A stretch of 64,000 nt of DNA from assembly GCA_003522085.1 (NCBI GenBank), contig DPGI01000004.1:77682-141681 (forward strand), read 5' to 3'. Position numbers and translations under genes: made by a program. Below the pieces are notes generated by a model, which saw only the letters and a list, made by a program, of their open reading frames with translations, searched no databases and was not told where the DNA came from. This document shows, in pieces, positions 9,665 through 18,604 of the stretch (positions within the stretch are counted from its first letter, which is position 1; the number at the start of each line of letters is the position of its first letter). This DNA is from Clostridiales bacterium. Lineage in GTDB: Bacteria; Bacillota; Clostridia; Christensenellales; UBA1242.

Positions 9665-10132
9665 ATGGATTTTTTAAAACCTATTAAAAAAGATGAAAAT
9701 TTAAACTTTTTTGAGCAAAATCAATGCGTTTTTAATAAAAAAACAGGAAAAATGATTGCTTCGATTAAAAGTGGCCGAAATAATTTTGGCCTGCTTGGCG
9801 ATTTAAAAGAGTCAAGTTGGGTGGATTATTTTGAAACCGGAGCAAGATGTTGCAGCGTTAAAGCGGGTAAATACACCTATGAATTTTACAACAATGACGG
9901 CAAAAGAATCGCGCATATGGAAAGTCATTTTGGTGGCAATCCTGACTATTTGTGGCTGAGCGTTTTAGAAACGGGAGTTGTTTCAAATGAATACTATGGA
10001 ATGCAATTTGTTTATAGATTTTCGAGTTATGATGGCGGTCGCACATATTATGCAACCGACTTTGACGAAATTGTCAAACGCGAAAGCGGCGAAAAAAATT
10101 GTCAGAGAAAAAAAGACGAGCCTTGTTTGTAA
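9665..10132 (+). CDS. hypothetical protein, 155 aa
   Basis: No family recognised. The protein is soluble, rich in aromatic residues and glycine, with repeated short strand-like units (TGKMIASIKSGRN, GKYTYEFYNNDGKRIAHMES) resembling beta-hairpin repeats, and five cysteines. It starts 10 bp after thyX with AAGGAGAAAG before the ATG, so the two genes form an operon ended by the terminator at 10229. A role linked to thymidylate synthesis is not shown by the sequence. Confidence 0.75.
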   Translation: MDFLKPIKKDENLNFFEQNQCVFNKKTGKMIASIKSGRNNFGLLGDLKESSWVDYFETGARCCSVKAGKYTYEFYNNDGKRIAHMESHFGGNPDYLWLSVLETGVVSNEYYGMQFVYRFSSYDGGRTYYATDFDEIVKRESGEKNCQRKKDEPCL

Positions 10133-10228
10133 GAAAATATTTAAGAAATGTATTGTCATGATACAGGGGACAAAAGGCATGTATCAAAAAATTTACAAAT
10201 CCAAAATCGGCGACCTTCTATAATAAAA

Positions 10229-10259
10229 TGAACTTATATTGTTTATAAGTTCATTTTTT
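10229..10259 (+). terminator. terminator of the thyX operon
   Basis: TGAACTTAT and ATAAGTTCA form a 9-bp stem with a 6-7-nt loop followed by a T-rich stretch. The reverse reading could also end the minus-strand response regulator gene. Confidence 0.8.
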
Positions 10260-10331
10260 ATAAATTCACAATTACAGCATGTTATTTTAGATAAATTTTA
10301 TATTTACCAGATTTAATTGACTGAAATGCGA

Positions 10332-10943
10332 TTATACAATATATCCATTTTGCATTAGCCAAATTGCAAATTTTGACATTGATGTGAAGCCGGTTTTTTC
10401 TAATATAAGGGTGATATTGTTTTTGATTGTTGATTCTGAAAAAGATAATTTTTGGGCGATTTCTTTTCGATTGTTGCCTTGGCAATAAAGTCTTACAATG
10501 TTAAGTTCGTTGTCGGTTAAATCTTTTAAAAATGATATTTCTTCTTTTTTGCTTAAAGGGAAGGTTGAATACCCATTCATAACATTGCGAATTACAGTAA
10601 TCAACTCTTTTGTTGGAATTGTCTTATACACAAAACTGTCTGCACCTTCTTTCTTGGCTCTGTCAATAAAGTTGATTTCCATAACAGATGTCATCATAAC
10701 AATTTTAATGTTGGGATTGTCATTTTTTATATCTTTGACAAAATCTATGCTGTTGTGGTTGTTTGCACAGCAAATGTCTGTAAGAACAACATCAATATTG
10801 TGTTTATTTTTAAATGTAAAATAGTCCGCGATGTCTTTAAATTTTTCAACAATTTCAATCTCGCCGCTTGCTTGTAAAGATAAAGCCATTCCATCTAAAA
10901 GCAAATCTTGGTCTTCAATAAGCAAAACTTTAATTTTATCCAT
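10332..10943 (-). CDS. NarL/LuxR-type response regulator
   Basis: The 203-aa protein has an N-terminal receiver domain: acidic pocket IEDQD, the likely phospho-acceptor D in VVLTDICC (about residue 56), the switch threonine region MMTS and the conserved K in FVYK. A C-terminal GerE/LuxR helix-turn-helix follows (LTDNELNIVRLYCQG...RKEIAQKLSFSESTIKNNI). AGGAG precedes the ATG. The partner is probably the HisKA_3-type kinase at 14815, encoded on the other side of the lipoprotein gene. The structured and palindromic DNA between this gene and 11294 may hold its binding sites. Confidence 0.93.
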   Translation of the reverse strand: MDKIKVLLIEDQDLLLDGMALSLQASGEIEIVEKFKDIADYFTFKNKHNIDVVLTDICCANNHNSIDFVKDIKNDNPNIKIVMMTSVMEINFIDRAKKEGADSFVYKTIPTKELITVIRNVMNGYSTFPLSKKEEISFLKDLTDNELNIVRLYCQGNNRKEIAQKLSFSESTIKNNITLILEKTGFTSMSKFAIWLMQNGYIV

Positions 10944-10986
10944 TTTCGCTCCTAAAATATTGATTTTCTATATTATATAATCGGAA

Positions 10987-11124
10987 GTTGTCGGCAAGCG
11001 ACACTTTAGTGGCATTTGCCAGCAACTGATGTTTATACAATATGTGATGCCTTGATTTATCAAGGTGGTTGCGACCAGCAACTTAAATTTGACTTGTTCA
11101 AATTTTAACATCACATGTATTATA
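10987..11124. other. highly structured intergenic element (five nested hairpins)
   Basis: A first hairpin pairs GTTGTCGGCAA (10987-10997) with TTGCCAGCAAC (11016-11026) around CACT/AGTG. Then a long stem, 11034-11049 with 11109-11124 (eight perfect outermost-to-junction pairs at GTGATG/CATCAC plus imperfect ones), encloses three perfect hairpins in a row: CCTTGAT/ATCAAGG (11050-11065), GTTGC/GCAAC (11068-11082) and AAATTTGA/TCAAATTT (11085-11105). The layout is that of a four-way junction. It may be a structured RNA or a mobile fold-back repeat. Confidence 0.6.
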
Positions 11125-11147
11125 ACATAAAAGTTGTCCAAAATAAT

Positions 11148-11221
11148 AGGACTTTAGTCCTTTTTTATCAGCCAAAGAATAGACTTAAGTCCAAAACAAT
11201 TTTAATATTTATATGATATAA
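11148..11221 (+). promoter_or_regulatory. palindromes and -10 box upstream of the lipoprotein gene
   Basis: AGGACTTTAGTCCT (about 11148-11161, followed by Ts, so it could also be a short terminator) and GACTTAAGTC (11179-11188) are two related palindromes about 29 bp apart. The second would overlap the -35 region of a promoter whose -10 is GATATAAT near 11214-11221. This spacing is what an activator site would show; the NarL-type regulator next door is the obvious candidate. The -35 box itself is weak. Confidence 0.45.
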
Positions 11222-11293
11222 TAAAAATGTGAAAAAGAAGATTGATAGATTTTCTTCTTGTATTTCACAAAAATTTAAATATAAGGAGAAAAC

Positions 11294-13063
11294 ATGACAA
11301 AGAAAAAATCTATTTTTGCATTTGCTCTTGCGGCATGCTTAGCAGTCCCAGCAATGTTTATGCTATCAGCTTGTGGAAAACATGAACATTCGTTTAGTAG
11401 TGATTGGTCTCAATCAGAGACACAACATTGGCATGAATGCACAGACAAAAAGTGCAATGAAAAACAAGACTTGGCTGAACACGAATTTGTATGGGAAGTA
11501 AAGACACCAGCAGGTGTTCACACCGATAAGGTTGAAACAGGCACTTGCTCAATCTGTCAATATCAAAAAGACAGAACAGTTGAAGGCTCTGGTGCTAATA
11601 TCCATTCTTGGGTATGGAAAGCTAACGACACTAAACACTGGCAAGAAACAACTTGCGAGCACGAAACCCCATTGAAACAAAATGAGCAAGACCATACTTG
11701 GGAATATACATCAGAAGGCGAATTAACGCACAAACGCCAAACCAATTGTGGCGCAGAAAAACATGCAACAAGAATAGAATCTAACATTCCACATAGATAT
11801 ACAGATGTAAATGATGTTGATTGTAATGACTGTGGCTATGTAAGAAGTTTGACTGGAAAAGGCTCATTTAATGCAATTGCAGCAAAAACATACAATGCTG
11901 GAGCACAAGGTGTTGCTTTAAGCGATTACACAGTTGACGAAAAAATCAAAGACCTTTGCGAAATTCAATATAAAGTGAAAGGCGCAAACGATAGCACCTA
12001 CACCACAACTGCACCAACAAATGCAGGAACTTATGAAGTAAGAATTTATTGCAAAGGAAATGCTACTTACCTAAAAGGCGAAGTTGCAAAAACAGATTAT
12101 GTTATCAAGCAAATCGAAGTTAGAGTTGGCATTTCGTTCATAAAAGAAAAACAAACAACTTCTAATAATTATATAACCTTGGAAACATACGAGGTTACTA
12201 ATCCTAGTCTTCCATCAAATGTAACGCTAACTCTTCGTGCATATGGCGAACAATACAAAAATCAAGGAAGATATAGTATTGCAAAAACAAACGGCGAATT
12301 CGAAGGTTTGGAATTTGACAACAAAAACTTTAAACCAATTCCAAATAAATCAACCCTTAGCATAAGCATTGTTGTTTATACCAATGAAGCACCTGTTGTT
12401 ACTGGAACCAACCAAACTGAGAGTAATGTTAATTGGATAGGTTATGTAACCCCTCCATATCCAACTATCACAATGTACCAAATTACAACCGGAACCTTGC
12501 GAGTTGGTGACTATTTGATTTGCGAAGGAGTTAATATTCCTTTGAAAGTTAAAGATATTAAACTTAATAAGGGTAGTGTTTCTGGCAGCACTTCGTCATC
12601 TTGTTTAAATATTGCATTGGCAGGAGAAACAGTAGACATTTCATTTGAAACACCAGGTTTTACAGAAAATGATGCAAAAACAAAACTTCTTAACAAAACC
12701 TTTACAAAAGTAGATTATGAAGTGCTTAAAGTGCAAACATCATTAAGCGGAAAAAATTATACTAACAATAGTTCAGAAAAATTATTGAATGTTGGAGAAT
12801 GCAGATATCTTGAATTTACTGTAACCATAATACAATCAACAACATTCACTATCTACCCAAGTGATTATGCTGGTGGATATGCTGGAGAAAATGCTTACGC
12901 GGTTTTCGATAAGACAACCGGAAAACCAATTGCAACAGCCGGTGTTAACACATTCACACTTTCTGAATCTGGAACATACACACTTGTTCTCAAATTAACA
13001 AAAACAGCCGAAGCTAGTGCTTCTGTTTCTTCAAAACCTATAAGCTTCTATGTTTCTTGGTAA
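11294..13063 (+). CDS. secreted lipoprotein with repeated CxxC-type and Ig-like (MBG/YDG-type) segments
   Basis: The 589-aa product begins with a lipoprotein signal (KKKS..., hydrophobic core, lipobox LSAC with Cys about residue 27). Residues about 30-190 contain three similar units with HxxxWxWxxxxxTHWxxTxC-like spacing (HSFSSDW, WHECTDKKC; HSWVWKA, HWQETTCEH; HTWEY), then a C-x-x-C unit (CNDCGY). An MBG/YDG-like domain follows (KTYNAGAQGVALSDYTV, with TNAGTYEVRIYCKGN), and the rest is beta-rich. Such proteins are surface-anchored in Clostridia; substrate unknown. It lies between the response regulator and the two sensor genes and is likely their target. AAGGAG precedes the ATG. Confidence 0.85.
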   Translation: MTKKKSIFAFALAACLAVPAMFMLSACGKHEHSFSSDWSQSETQHWHECTDKKCNEKQDLAEHEFVWEVKTPAGVHTDKVETGTCSICQYQKDRTVEGSGANIHSWVWKANDTKHWQETTCEHETPLKQNEQDHTWEYTSEGELTHKRQTNCGAEKHATRIESNIPHRYTDVNDVDCNDCGYVRSLTGKGSFNAIAAKTYNAGAQGVALSDYTVDEKIKDLCEIQYKVKGANDSTYTTTAPTNAGTYEVRIYCKGNATYLKGEVAKTDYVIKQIEVRVGISFIKEKQTTSNNYITLETYEVTNPSLPSNVTLTLRAYGEQYKNQGRYSIAKTNGEFEGLEFDNKNFKPIPNKSTLSISIVVYTNEAPVVTGTNQTESNVNWIGYVTPPYPTITMYQITTGTLRVGDYLICEGVNIPLKVKDIKLNKGSVSGSTSSSCLNIALAGETVDISFETPGFTENDAKTKLLNKTFTKVDYEVLKVQTSLSGKNYTNNSSEKLLNVGECRYLEFTVTIIQSTTFTIYPSDYAGGYAGENAYAVFDKTTGKPIATAGVNTFTLSESGTYTLVLKLTKTAEASASVSSKPISFYVSW

Positions 13064-13076
13064 TAATTTAAATAAT

Positions 13077-13108
13077 AAAAATCACACTTTAATCGGTGTG
13101 ATTTTTTT
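13077..13108 (+). terminator. terminator of the lipoprotein gene
   Basis: AAATCACAC pairs with GTGTGATTT around an 8-nt loop and is followed by seven Ts. Confidence 0.9.
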
Positions 13109-13177
13109 GTTGCACATTAAAAATTAGTGTTATTTACAACTTAATTTGCATTTATTTATGGAAAATCTGACTTTTTA

Positions 13178-13186
13178 TGTTATAAT
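13178..13186 (+). promoter_or_regulatory. extended -10 promoter, apparently leaderless
   Basis: TGT-TATAAT sits with its last base 6 nt before the ATG at 13193, so the expected transcription start is the A of the ATG. No Shine-Dalgarno sequence is present. Confidence 0.7.
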
Positions 13187-13192
13187 ACAAAT

Positions 13193-14818
13193 ATGAAAAA
13201 ATTGTTTTGCAAAAGAAACTTGATTATTGCGGGAACTGTGCTTTGCATTTTGCTGGCAATTGTTTTTGCACTTGTGTTTGGCAAAACTGATCCCACTGAA
13301 ACCAACAAAAAAGCGAATGTTTTTATTTACTGCTTGGTGGCAATCGTGCTGTCGGTTGTTATGTTTGGCGCAATAATCAAAACAATTGATAAAAAGACAA
13401 AAATTTGTTTCATCATTTTGTTTTGTTTGTTTGCTTTTTGGTTGGGACTAAAAATTTTTGACAAAGTATCAGCTTTTAACGATAACAATGATTACACTTG
13501 GTATCTTTTGTATATTCCACTGCTATTTATTCCTAGTATGTGGTTTATAACAAACAATCAAATTTATATCAAAAACAAAACATATAAAAAAGTTGTAGCA
13601 ATAATTTCACTTGCAGTCTCACTGCTTTTATTTATGCTGGTTTTGACAAACGATTTTCACGAACTTGTGTTTATATTCCCAGAGGGAAGCACCGGCTCGC
13701 ACCCAAGTGGATATAAATACAACTTTGGCTATTTTATTATCTATGCCTTTATTTTCCTTGAAATTTTAACTACTATTGTGCTTTTCTACACCTTTTCAAA
13801 CAAAAAAACTACCATAAAGCAAAAAATTTTGCCAAGTGTCGTTATTGCGCTAATTCTTGTTTACAGCATTTTGTATGTCGTAACAGACATTTCTGTTCCA
13901 TATCTTTCAGACATGACGCTTGTTTACACAATTTTAGGCACGCTTCTTGTTTTTGTTGCATTAAAATGTGGACTCATCAAAAACAGTGGAGCATATTTTG
14001 AATTTTTTGAAACTTGCAACGTGCCACTTGCGATAGAAAACGAAAAGCAAGATATAGAATATCAAAACATTCAATATCGAAATAAAAAAGCGAACAAAAA
14101 TATGCTTGTGCAAAAGCAAAAATTGAGTTCGGGCACGCTTTTGGTGCTTGATGATGTTGGAAAGCTTAAAAACTTGCAAAAAGAACTAAAAATCGAAAAT
14201 GAAAAACTTGAATACACAAACAAAATTTTGGAAAACAAAAAAGAAATTTTGCAAAAAGAAAAACAAATAAAGCAACGCACTTTGCTTTTAGATAAGGTTG
14301 AAAAGCAGATTAAAAACAAGAAAAATGTGCTTGAAGAGTTATTAAATAGTTTGCCAGAAACAATAACCGCCGAAAACAAAAATCAAGCAAAAGAAACCTT
14401 AAATGAGATTAAAATCATTGTGGGCTACTTAAAACGAAAAACGAGTCTTATTCTTCTTGCTGAGCAAAAACAAGAAATCACAAAAGATGAATTAAAACTT
14501 TTGTTTAACGAGAGCTTTAACGATATTAAATGGCTTGATATAAACGCAGGCATTGGGCTTGATGAAAAGCCAATCCCAGTGACCACTGCAAACAAGTTTT
14601 ATGATATTTACAACGAATTGTTAACAAATATTAAAAAAGAAGACCTTGACATATGGCTGACCATCAAAAAGAGAGATGTTTGGGAGTTTGAAATTACTTT
14701 TGATGGAATAAGACTTGAAATGCCAGAATTAAAATTGCCAAACGAATACGAAATGGAATACATTTTCACTTTGAAAGATGACAGCACAATCGTTTGTTTT
14801 AAGGAGGCAACCAAATGA
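13193..14818 (+). CDS. 7TM sensor protein with degenerate kinase core
   Basis: The 541-aa protein has about eight membrane helices in residues 1-265, including TNDFHELVFIFPEG, which resembles the TNDLHHLVF motif of the histidine kinase N-terminal 7TM domain. A PAS-like piece (FETCNVPLAIENEKQDIEYQN) and a long coiled coil (about 320-400) follow. The C-terminal part has EIKIIVGYLKRKTSLILL and YNELLTN, weakly like the dimerisation helix and N-box of such kinases, but no H-box or G-boxes. It is therefore a kinase-like sensor that probably cannot phosphorylate by itself. Its stop overlaps the next gene (ATGA), so it is made together with the true kinase at 14815. Confidence 0.8.
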   Translation: MKKLFCKRNLIIAGTVLCILLAIVFALVFGKTDPTETNKKANVFIYCLVAIVLSVVMFGAIIKTIDKKTKICFIILFCLFAFWLGLKIFDKVSAFNDNNDYTWYLLYIPLLFIPSMWFITNNQIYIKNKTYKKVVAIISLAVSLLLFMLVLTNDFHELVFIFPEGSTGSHPSGYKYNFGYFIIYAFIFLEILTTIVLFYTFSNKKTTIKQKILPSVVIALILVYSILYVVTDISVPYLSDMTLVYTILGTLLVFVALKCGLIKNSGAYFEFFETCNVPLAIENEKQDIEYQNIQYRNKKANKNMLVQKQKLSSGTLLVLDDVGKLKNLQKELKIENEKLEYTNKILENKKEILQKEKQIKQRTLLLDKVEKQIKNKKNVLEELLNSLPETITAENKNQAKETLNEIKIIVGYLKRKTSLILLAEQKQEITKDELKLLFNESFNDIKWLDINAGIGLDEKPIPVTTANKFYDIYNELLTNIKKEDLDIWLTIKKRDVWEFEITFDGIRLEMPELKLPNEYEMEYIFTLKDDSTIVCFKEATK

Positions 14819-16161
14819 TTTATTTATCCATTTTAAACAACGAAATGCAGTCTCTTATGGTTGTTTTGCTGTTTGTTTCTGCCATATTTATGACAATTAC
14901 ATTACTTTGCGAAATGTTTTCTAACCGCAAGCTTAAATTTGACATTTTTGTTGTTTGCAGAGTTTTAAATATTGCACTTTGCGTTGTTTGGGCTTTTATA
15001 TTCTTTAACTTCAAAAACACGCCGATTTGTGAAGTTTTGGCGTATTACAGCGCTTTGGTTTTAGCGTTCGAAGTGGGGCTAATGCTTGCAAAAAAAGACT
15101 TTAAATTGGCAATAGATTTCCCATTTTTAATTATGCTTTTGCCTTTTTGGAAATATGCAAATGAAACACTTTCTGTTGTGTCTATAGTTATTGGCGTTGT
15201 CTATCTATTCGCAAAATCGCTGACAAGTTTATTAAACTATTTAATTAGACTAAAAAGCAACATCAACTATTATTCTCTAAAAGAAGCCTTAGACGAACTG
15301 AAAACCGCGGTGATGTTTGAAAGTCGGTTCAATGTGGTTTATGAGAATTTAGCGATGAAAAATTTGCTTGAAAAACTAAACATTAAACAAAACCAAAGTT
15401 CATTTGAAATTTGGCGAAATCTTAAATCAAGGACAACAACGAAAATTATTGATGAGCAGAATATTTTGGTGTTTTTAGATAAAAAAGTATATTCATTTTC
15501 AATAATTAAACAATCAAAAACACAAATTTATGCTTTTGATATAACAAATGAATATTTAACAACAACCGAGATTGAAAATAAACAAACCGAATTAAAAGTT
15601 AAACAAACTGAAATCCTCAAAATGATTGAAAATCTTGACGAAATTGAAAGGCAAAAAGAAGTTTTGACACTTAAAAGCAAGTTGCACGACATAATAGGGC
15701 AAAGATTGTTTATTTTACACCACATTTTAGATGTAATAGACGAAAAGAATTTTGACCTTAATAATGTTAAAAGCTTGCTAAAAACAATGCTTGAAGAAAT
15801 TGATAGCGATGAAACAAACGAAACTCAAAACTTGCAAAATTCAATAGTTACTGCCTTTGAAATGATTGGCTTTAATATTGAAATTTCGGGTGAAATGCCA
15901 AAAGAACCATTAAAAGCGAAAGCGTTGGTTAAAATTATTCGAGAATGCGCAACAAACGCTATTCGCCATGCCAACGCAACAAAACTGTTTGTTAACATTT
16001 CAGACGACAAAATTCAAATTTATGACAACGGAAAGTTTACAAGCAAGACTTTTGTTGAAGGGACGGGAATAAAAGGAATGCGTCTAAACTCCACCGAACT
16101 TGGAGGCGAACTTTTTGTTTCAACTCAAAATGGTTTTGAGGTTATTATTAACAAAATATGA
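14815..16161 (+). CDS. sensor histidine kinase, HisKA_3/NarL class
   Basis: The 448-aa protein has about six membrane helices in residues 1-140, a linker, then the dimerisation/phospho-acceptor motif LHDIIGQRL (His near residue 294) and a HATPase domain with N-box RECATNAIRHA, G1 IYDNG and G2 GTGIKGMRLN. This H-D-x-x-G-Q type pairs with NarL/LuxR regulators, matching the one at 10332. A start overlapping the stop of the upstream sensor gene and an AAGGAGG-type site just before it point to tight co-expression. Together with the lipoprotein these genes make one signal-response locus. Confidence 0.9.
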   Translation: MIYLSILNNEMQSLMVVLLFVSAIFMTITLLCEMFSNRKLKFDIFVVCRVLNIALCVVWAFIFFNFKNTPICEVLAYYSALVLAFEVGLMLAKKDFKLAIDFPFLIMLLPFWKYANETLSVVSIVIGVVYLFAKSLTSLLNYLIRLKSNINYYSLKEALDELKTAVMFESRFNVVYENLAMKNLLEKLNIKQNQSSFEIWRNLKSRTTTKIIDEQNILVFLDKKVYSFSIIKQSKTQIYAFDITNEYLTTTEIENKQTELKVKQTEILKMIENLDEIERQKEVLTLKSKLHDIIGQRLFILHHILDVIDEKNFDLNNVKSLLKTMLEEIDSDETNETQNLQNSIVTAFEMIGFNIEISGEMPKEPLKAKALVKIIRECATNAIRHANATKLFVNISDDKIQIYDNGKFTSKTFVEGTGIKGMRLNSTELGGELFVSTQNGFEVIINKI

Positions 16162-16189
16162 TATATAACAAAATCAGTTCAAAGATAAA

Positions 16190-16395
16190 AATGCCCCACC
16201 TTATGTTCGCAATGCGACATAAAGGACAGGGATGTATGTTGCGCTTCTCGTCTTTGTTTTTGTCAAAATTAGCAAACTATTTTACCAAAATGCATTCAAC
16301 TTCATTGAATGTAGATTTTTGGTTGGAATGAGTGGACTCGCGCAGTAAAACGACTCGGAGCGGCGAGGGGAGGACACCGACCCCACCTTACCAAC
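16190..16395. other. GC-rich intergenic island with putative left attachment site
   Basis: The 567-bp space between 16161 and 16729 has no gene. It holds the imperfect palindrome TTATGTTCGCA/TGCGACATAA at 16201-16222 and a GC-rich block (about 16332-16390) with two GACTCG copies that stands out from the AT-rich surroundings. At 16381-16394 is CCCCACCTTACCAA, identical to the anticodon loop and 3' anticodon stem of the tRNA-Thr gene at 23951-23964. A shorter CCCCACCTTA also occurs at 16193. The 14-nt match fits the far end of an element integrated at that tRNA, but the rest of the displaced tRNA 3' half is not recognisable. Confidence 0.4.
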
Positions 16396-16442
16396 ACACG
16401 AACCTTTGCTCCAAACTTATGCCCACACCCCAAAACCACCCA

Positions 16443-16474
16443 TAAATACTAGCACTTTCGCTAGTATTTTTTAT
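16443..16474 (+). terminator. strong terminator hairpin
   Basis: AATACTAGC/GCTAGTATT is a perfect 9-bp stem with a 6-nt loop followed by six Ts. It lies almost 300 bp past the kinase gene, so it may belong to the accessory island or to a lost gene. Confidence 0.8.
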
Positions 16475-16511
16475 TTAGGTACACAATTTTCCAAAACCCA
16501 TGTACCTAAAT
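16473..16511. repeat. inverted repeat
   Basis: ATTTAGGTAC (16473-16482) and GTACCTAAAT (16502-16511) form a perfect 10-bp inverted repeat separated by 19 bp. Function unknown; it may be an operator or a cruciform next to the island boundary. Confidence 0.6.
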
Positions 16512-16700
16512 GTATTAAACTCACATTTTCAGTCATTCTTTTTCTTTCCCAAACGCTTTAAAACTGCTTATAACTTTGTGGACTTTTGTAGCGGTTGCAA
16601 TTATATAAATAGTCATTAAAATATTAAATTTTTAAAAATTTGATAAAAAATTAATTTTGCTAGTTTTTCTTTTATTTTTTATACAAAAATAGATTTTTTA

Positions 16701-16709
16701 TGTTATAAT
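16701..16709 (+). promoter_or_regulatory. extended -10 promoter of the nuclease-helicase gene
   Basis: TGT-TATAAT lies 19 bp before the start codon; AGAGG at about 16716 serves as ribosome binding site. Confidence 0.65.
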
Positions 16710-16728
16710 CTGTTTAGAGGTAAAATTA

Positions 16729-18594
16729 ATGATAATATACGAAGCATTGAAAAAAGATTTTGTTGAAGATGTAAGAGAAGATGTTTTAGTAACAAAGTTG
16801 TATGATCAATATCAAGAAAAAATAGGTCAAACTTCTCTTAATGAAATTAGATCTTGGAACAACTCTTTAGTTCGAATGAGAGATGTTATTGATGATGTTG
16901 CTATACCAGATAATTCAGGAATTGCAATTGAATTCAATATACCATATACTAGCAAGCGTGTAGATTTTATTGTTTCTGGCAAAAATGAAAAAGATAACAA
17001 TGCTGCAATTATTATTGAGCTAAAACAATGGGATAAAATCGAAGAAGTCGATGATAAAGATGGTATTGTAAAGACTTTTTTAGGTGGTGGAGTAAGAGAG
17101 ACAACCCACCCTTCTTATCAGGCTTTTACTTATAAAAAGATGATTGAAGACTACAATAAGATTGTTCAAGATGAAAATGTGGAACTTGATCCATGTACTT
17201 ATTTACATAACTACATGAGAATGCAAAATGTAGACCCTATTGAAGCTGAGGTTTATAAAGTATATACAACACAAGCTCCCGTATTTACATCGGGTGAAGG
17301 AAAACTTTTAAGAGAGTTTATTTCAAAACACATAAAATTTGGTGATAACAAAGAAACCTTATATAAGATAGATAGTGGAAGGCTTAGACCGTCTAAATCA
17401 TTGCAAGATTGTTTAACAAGTATGTTGAAAGGAAATGAAGAATTTCTTATGATTGACGACCAGAAACTTGTATACGAAAAAGCTCTTGAAATGGGAAGAA
17501 AATCATACAAAGATGGAAACAAAAGAGTTTTGATTGTCGAAGGTGGTCCAGGTACAGGAAAATCAGTTCTAGCAATTAATTTACTTGTAAGAATGACTTC
17601 ACGAGATGCTGTATGTGCCTATGTAACTAAAAATGCAGCTCCTAGAAATGTTTATTCAAAAAAATTAAAAGGTAATTTTAAACAAGCGGTTATTTCTGAA
17701 CTATTTAAAGGATCTGGTAACTTTTACGATGCCCAACCAAACACATTTGATGTAATTCTTTGCGATGAAGCACATAGATTAAATAGAAAATCTGGAATGT
17801 TTAAAAATAAGGGTGAAAACCAAATAAAAGAAATTATTAATGCTTCCAAATTTTCAGTATTCTTTATTGATGAACACCAAAGAATACATATAGACGATGC
17901 TGGTAGTATTTCTGAAATTTATAAGTATGCCCACCTCTTTAATGCTGAAGTGGTAAAAATGGATTTAAAATCTCAGTTCAGATGTAATGGCTCAGATGGC
18001 TTTTTAGCATGGGTTGACAATACATTGCAGATTAGAGAAACCGCAAACTTTGATGGCTTTGAGAACTACGAATTTAAAGTTGTGGATGATCCGAATGAAT
18101 TGTTTGATATAATAAAAGAAAAAAACAAAATAAATAATAAATCAAGAATAGTTGCTGGTTATTGCTGGGATTGGATTGAAGATGGTAAGGATAAATCAGA
18201 TGTTTATGATATAAACATAGGAAACTATCATGCTAGTTGGAATCTGGGAAATACTGCCACTTGGGCTATTGACCATAATTCAGTTGATCAAGTCGGTTGT
18301 ATACATACATCTCAAGGTCTTGAGTTTGATTATGTGGGTGTTATAATCGGAGATGATATTGGCGTAGATCAAAATGGAAATGTTTACACAAACTGGCATT
18401 TTAGAGCAAAAACAGATGCTTCCGTAAAAGGTTTGAAAACCATGGAAAAATCGAACAAACAAGAAGCCGATAGAATTGGTGATGAAATTGTGAGAAACAC
18501 CTATAGAACTTTACTTACAAGAGGACAAAAAGGTTGTTTCGTGTATTGTACTGATAAAAAATTTGCTGATTATTTAAAATCTCGTTTAAAATAA
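16729..18594 (+). CDS. nuclease-helicase fusion, DUF2075 type
   Basis: The 621-aa protein combines two parts. Residues about 55-105 carry a PD-(D/E)xK-like nuclease pattern (IEFNIPYTSKRVDFIVSG, then IIIELKQW). From about 265 there is a superfamily 1 helicase-like ATPase of the DUF2075 group: Walker A GGPGTGKS (about 272-279), Walker B VILCDEAHR, a FIDEHQR motif, TSQGLEFDYVG (motif V-like) and YRTLLTRGQKG (motif VI). Such proteins act on nucleic acid and are often found on mobile islands, which suggests defence, but no specific substrate is shown. The MazG-like gene follows after 10 bp with its own AAGGAG site. Confidence 0.85.
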   Translation: MIIYEALKKDFVEDVREDVLVTKLYDQYQEKIGQTSLNEIRSWNNSLVRMRDVIDDVAIPDNSGIAIEFNIPYTSKRVDFIVSGKNEKDNNAAIIIELKQWDKIEEVDDKDGIVKTFLGGGVRETTHPSYQAFTYKKMIEDYNKIVQDENVELDPCTYLHNYMRMQNVDPIEAEVYKVYTTQAPVFTSGEGKLLREFISKHIKFGDNKETLYKIDSGRLRPSKSLQDCLTSMLKGNEEFLMIDDQKLVYEKALEMGRKSYKDGNKRVLIVEGGPGTGKSVLAINLLVRMTSRDAVCAYVTKNAAPRNVYSKKLKGNFKQAVISELFKGSGNFYDAQPNTFDVILCDEAHRLNRKSGMFKNKGENQIKEIINASKFSVFFIDEHQRIHIDDAGSISEIYKYAHLFNAEVVKMDLKSQFRCNGSDGFLAWVDNTLQIRETANFDGFENYEFKVVDDPNELFDIIKEKNKINNKSRIVAGYCWDWIEDGKDKSDVYDINIGNYHASWNLGNTATWAIDHNSVDQVGCIHTSQGLEFDYVGVIIGDDIGVDQNGNVYTNWHFRAKTDASVKGLKTMEKSNKQEADRIGDEIVRNTYRTLLTRGQKGCFVYCTDKKFADYLKSRLK

Positions 18595-18604
18595 GGAGAA
18601 TAGC

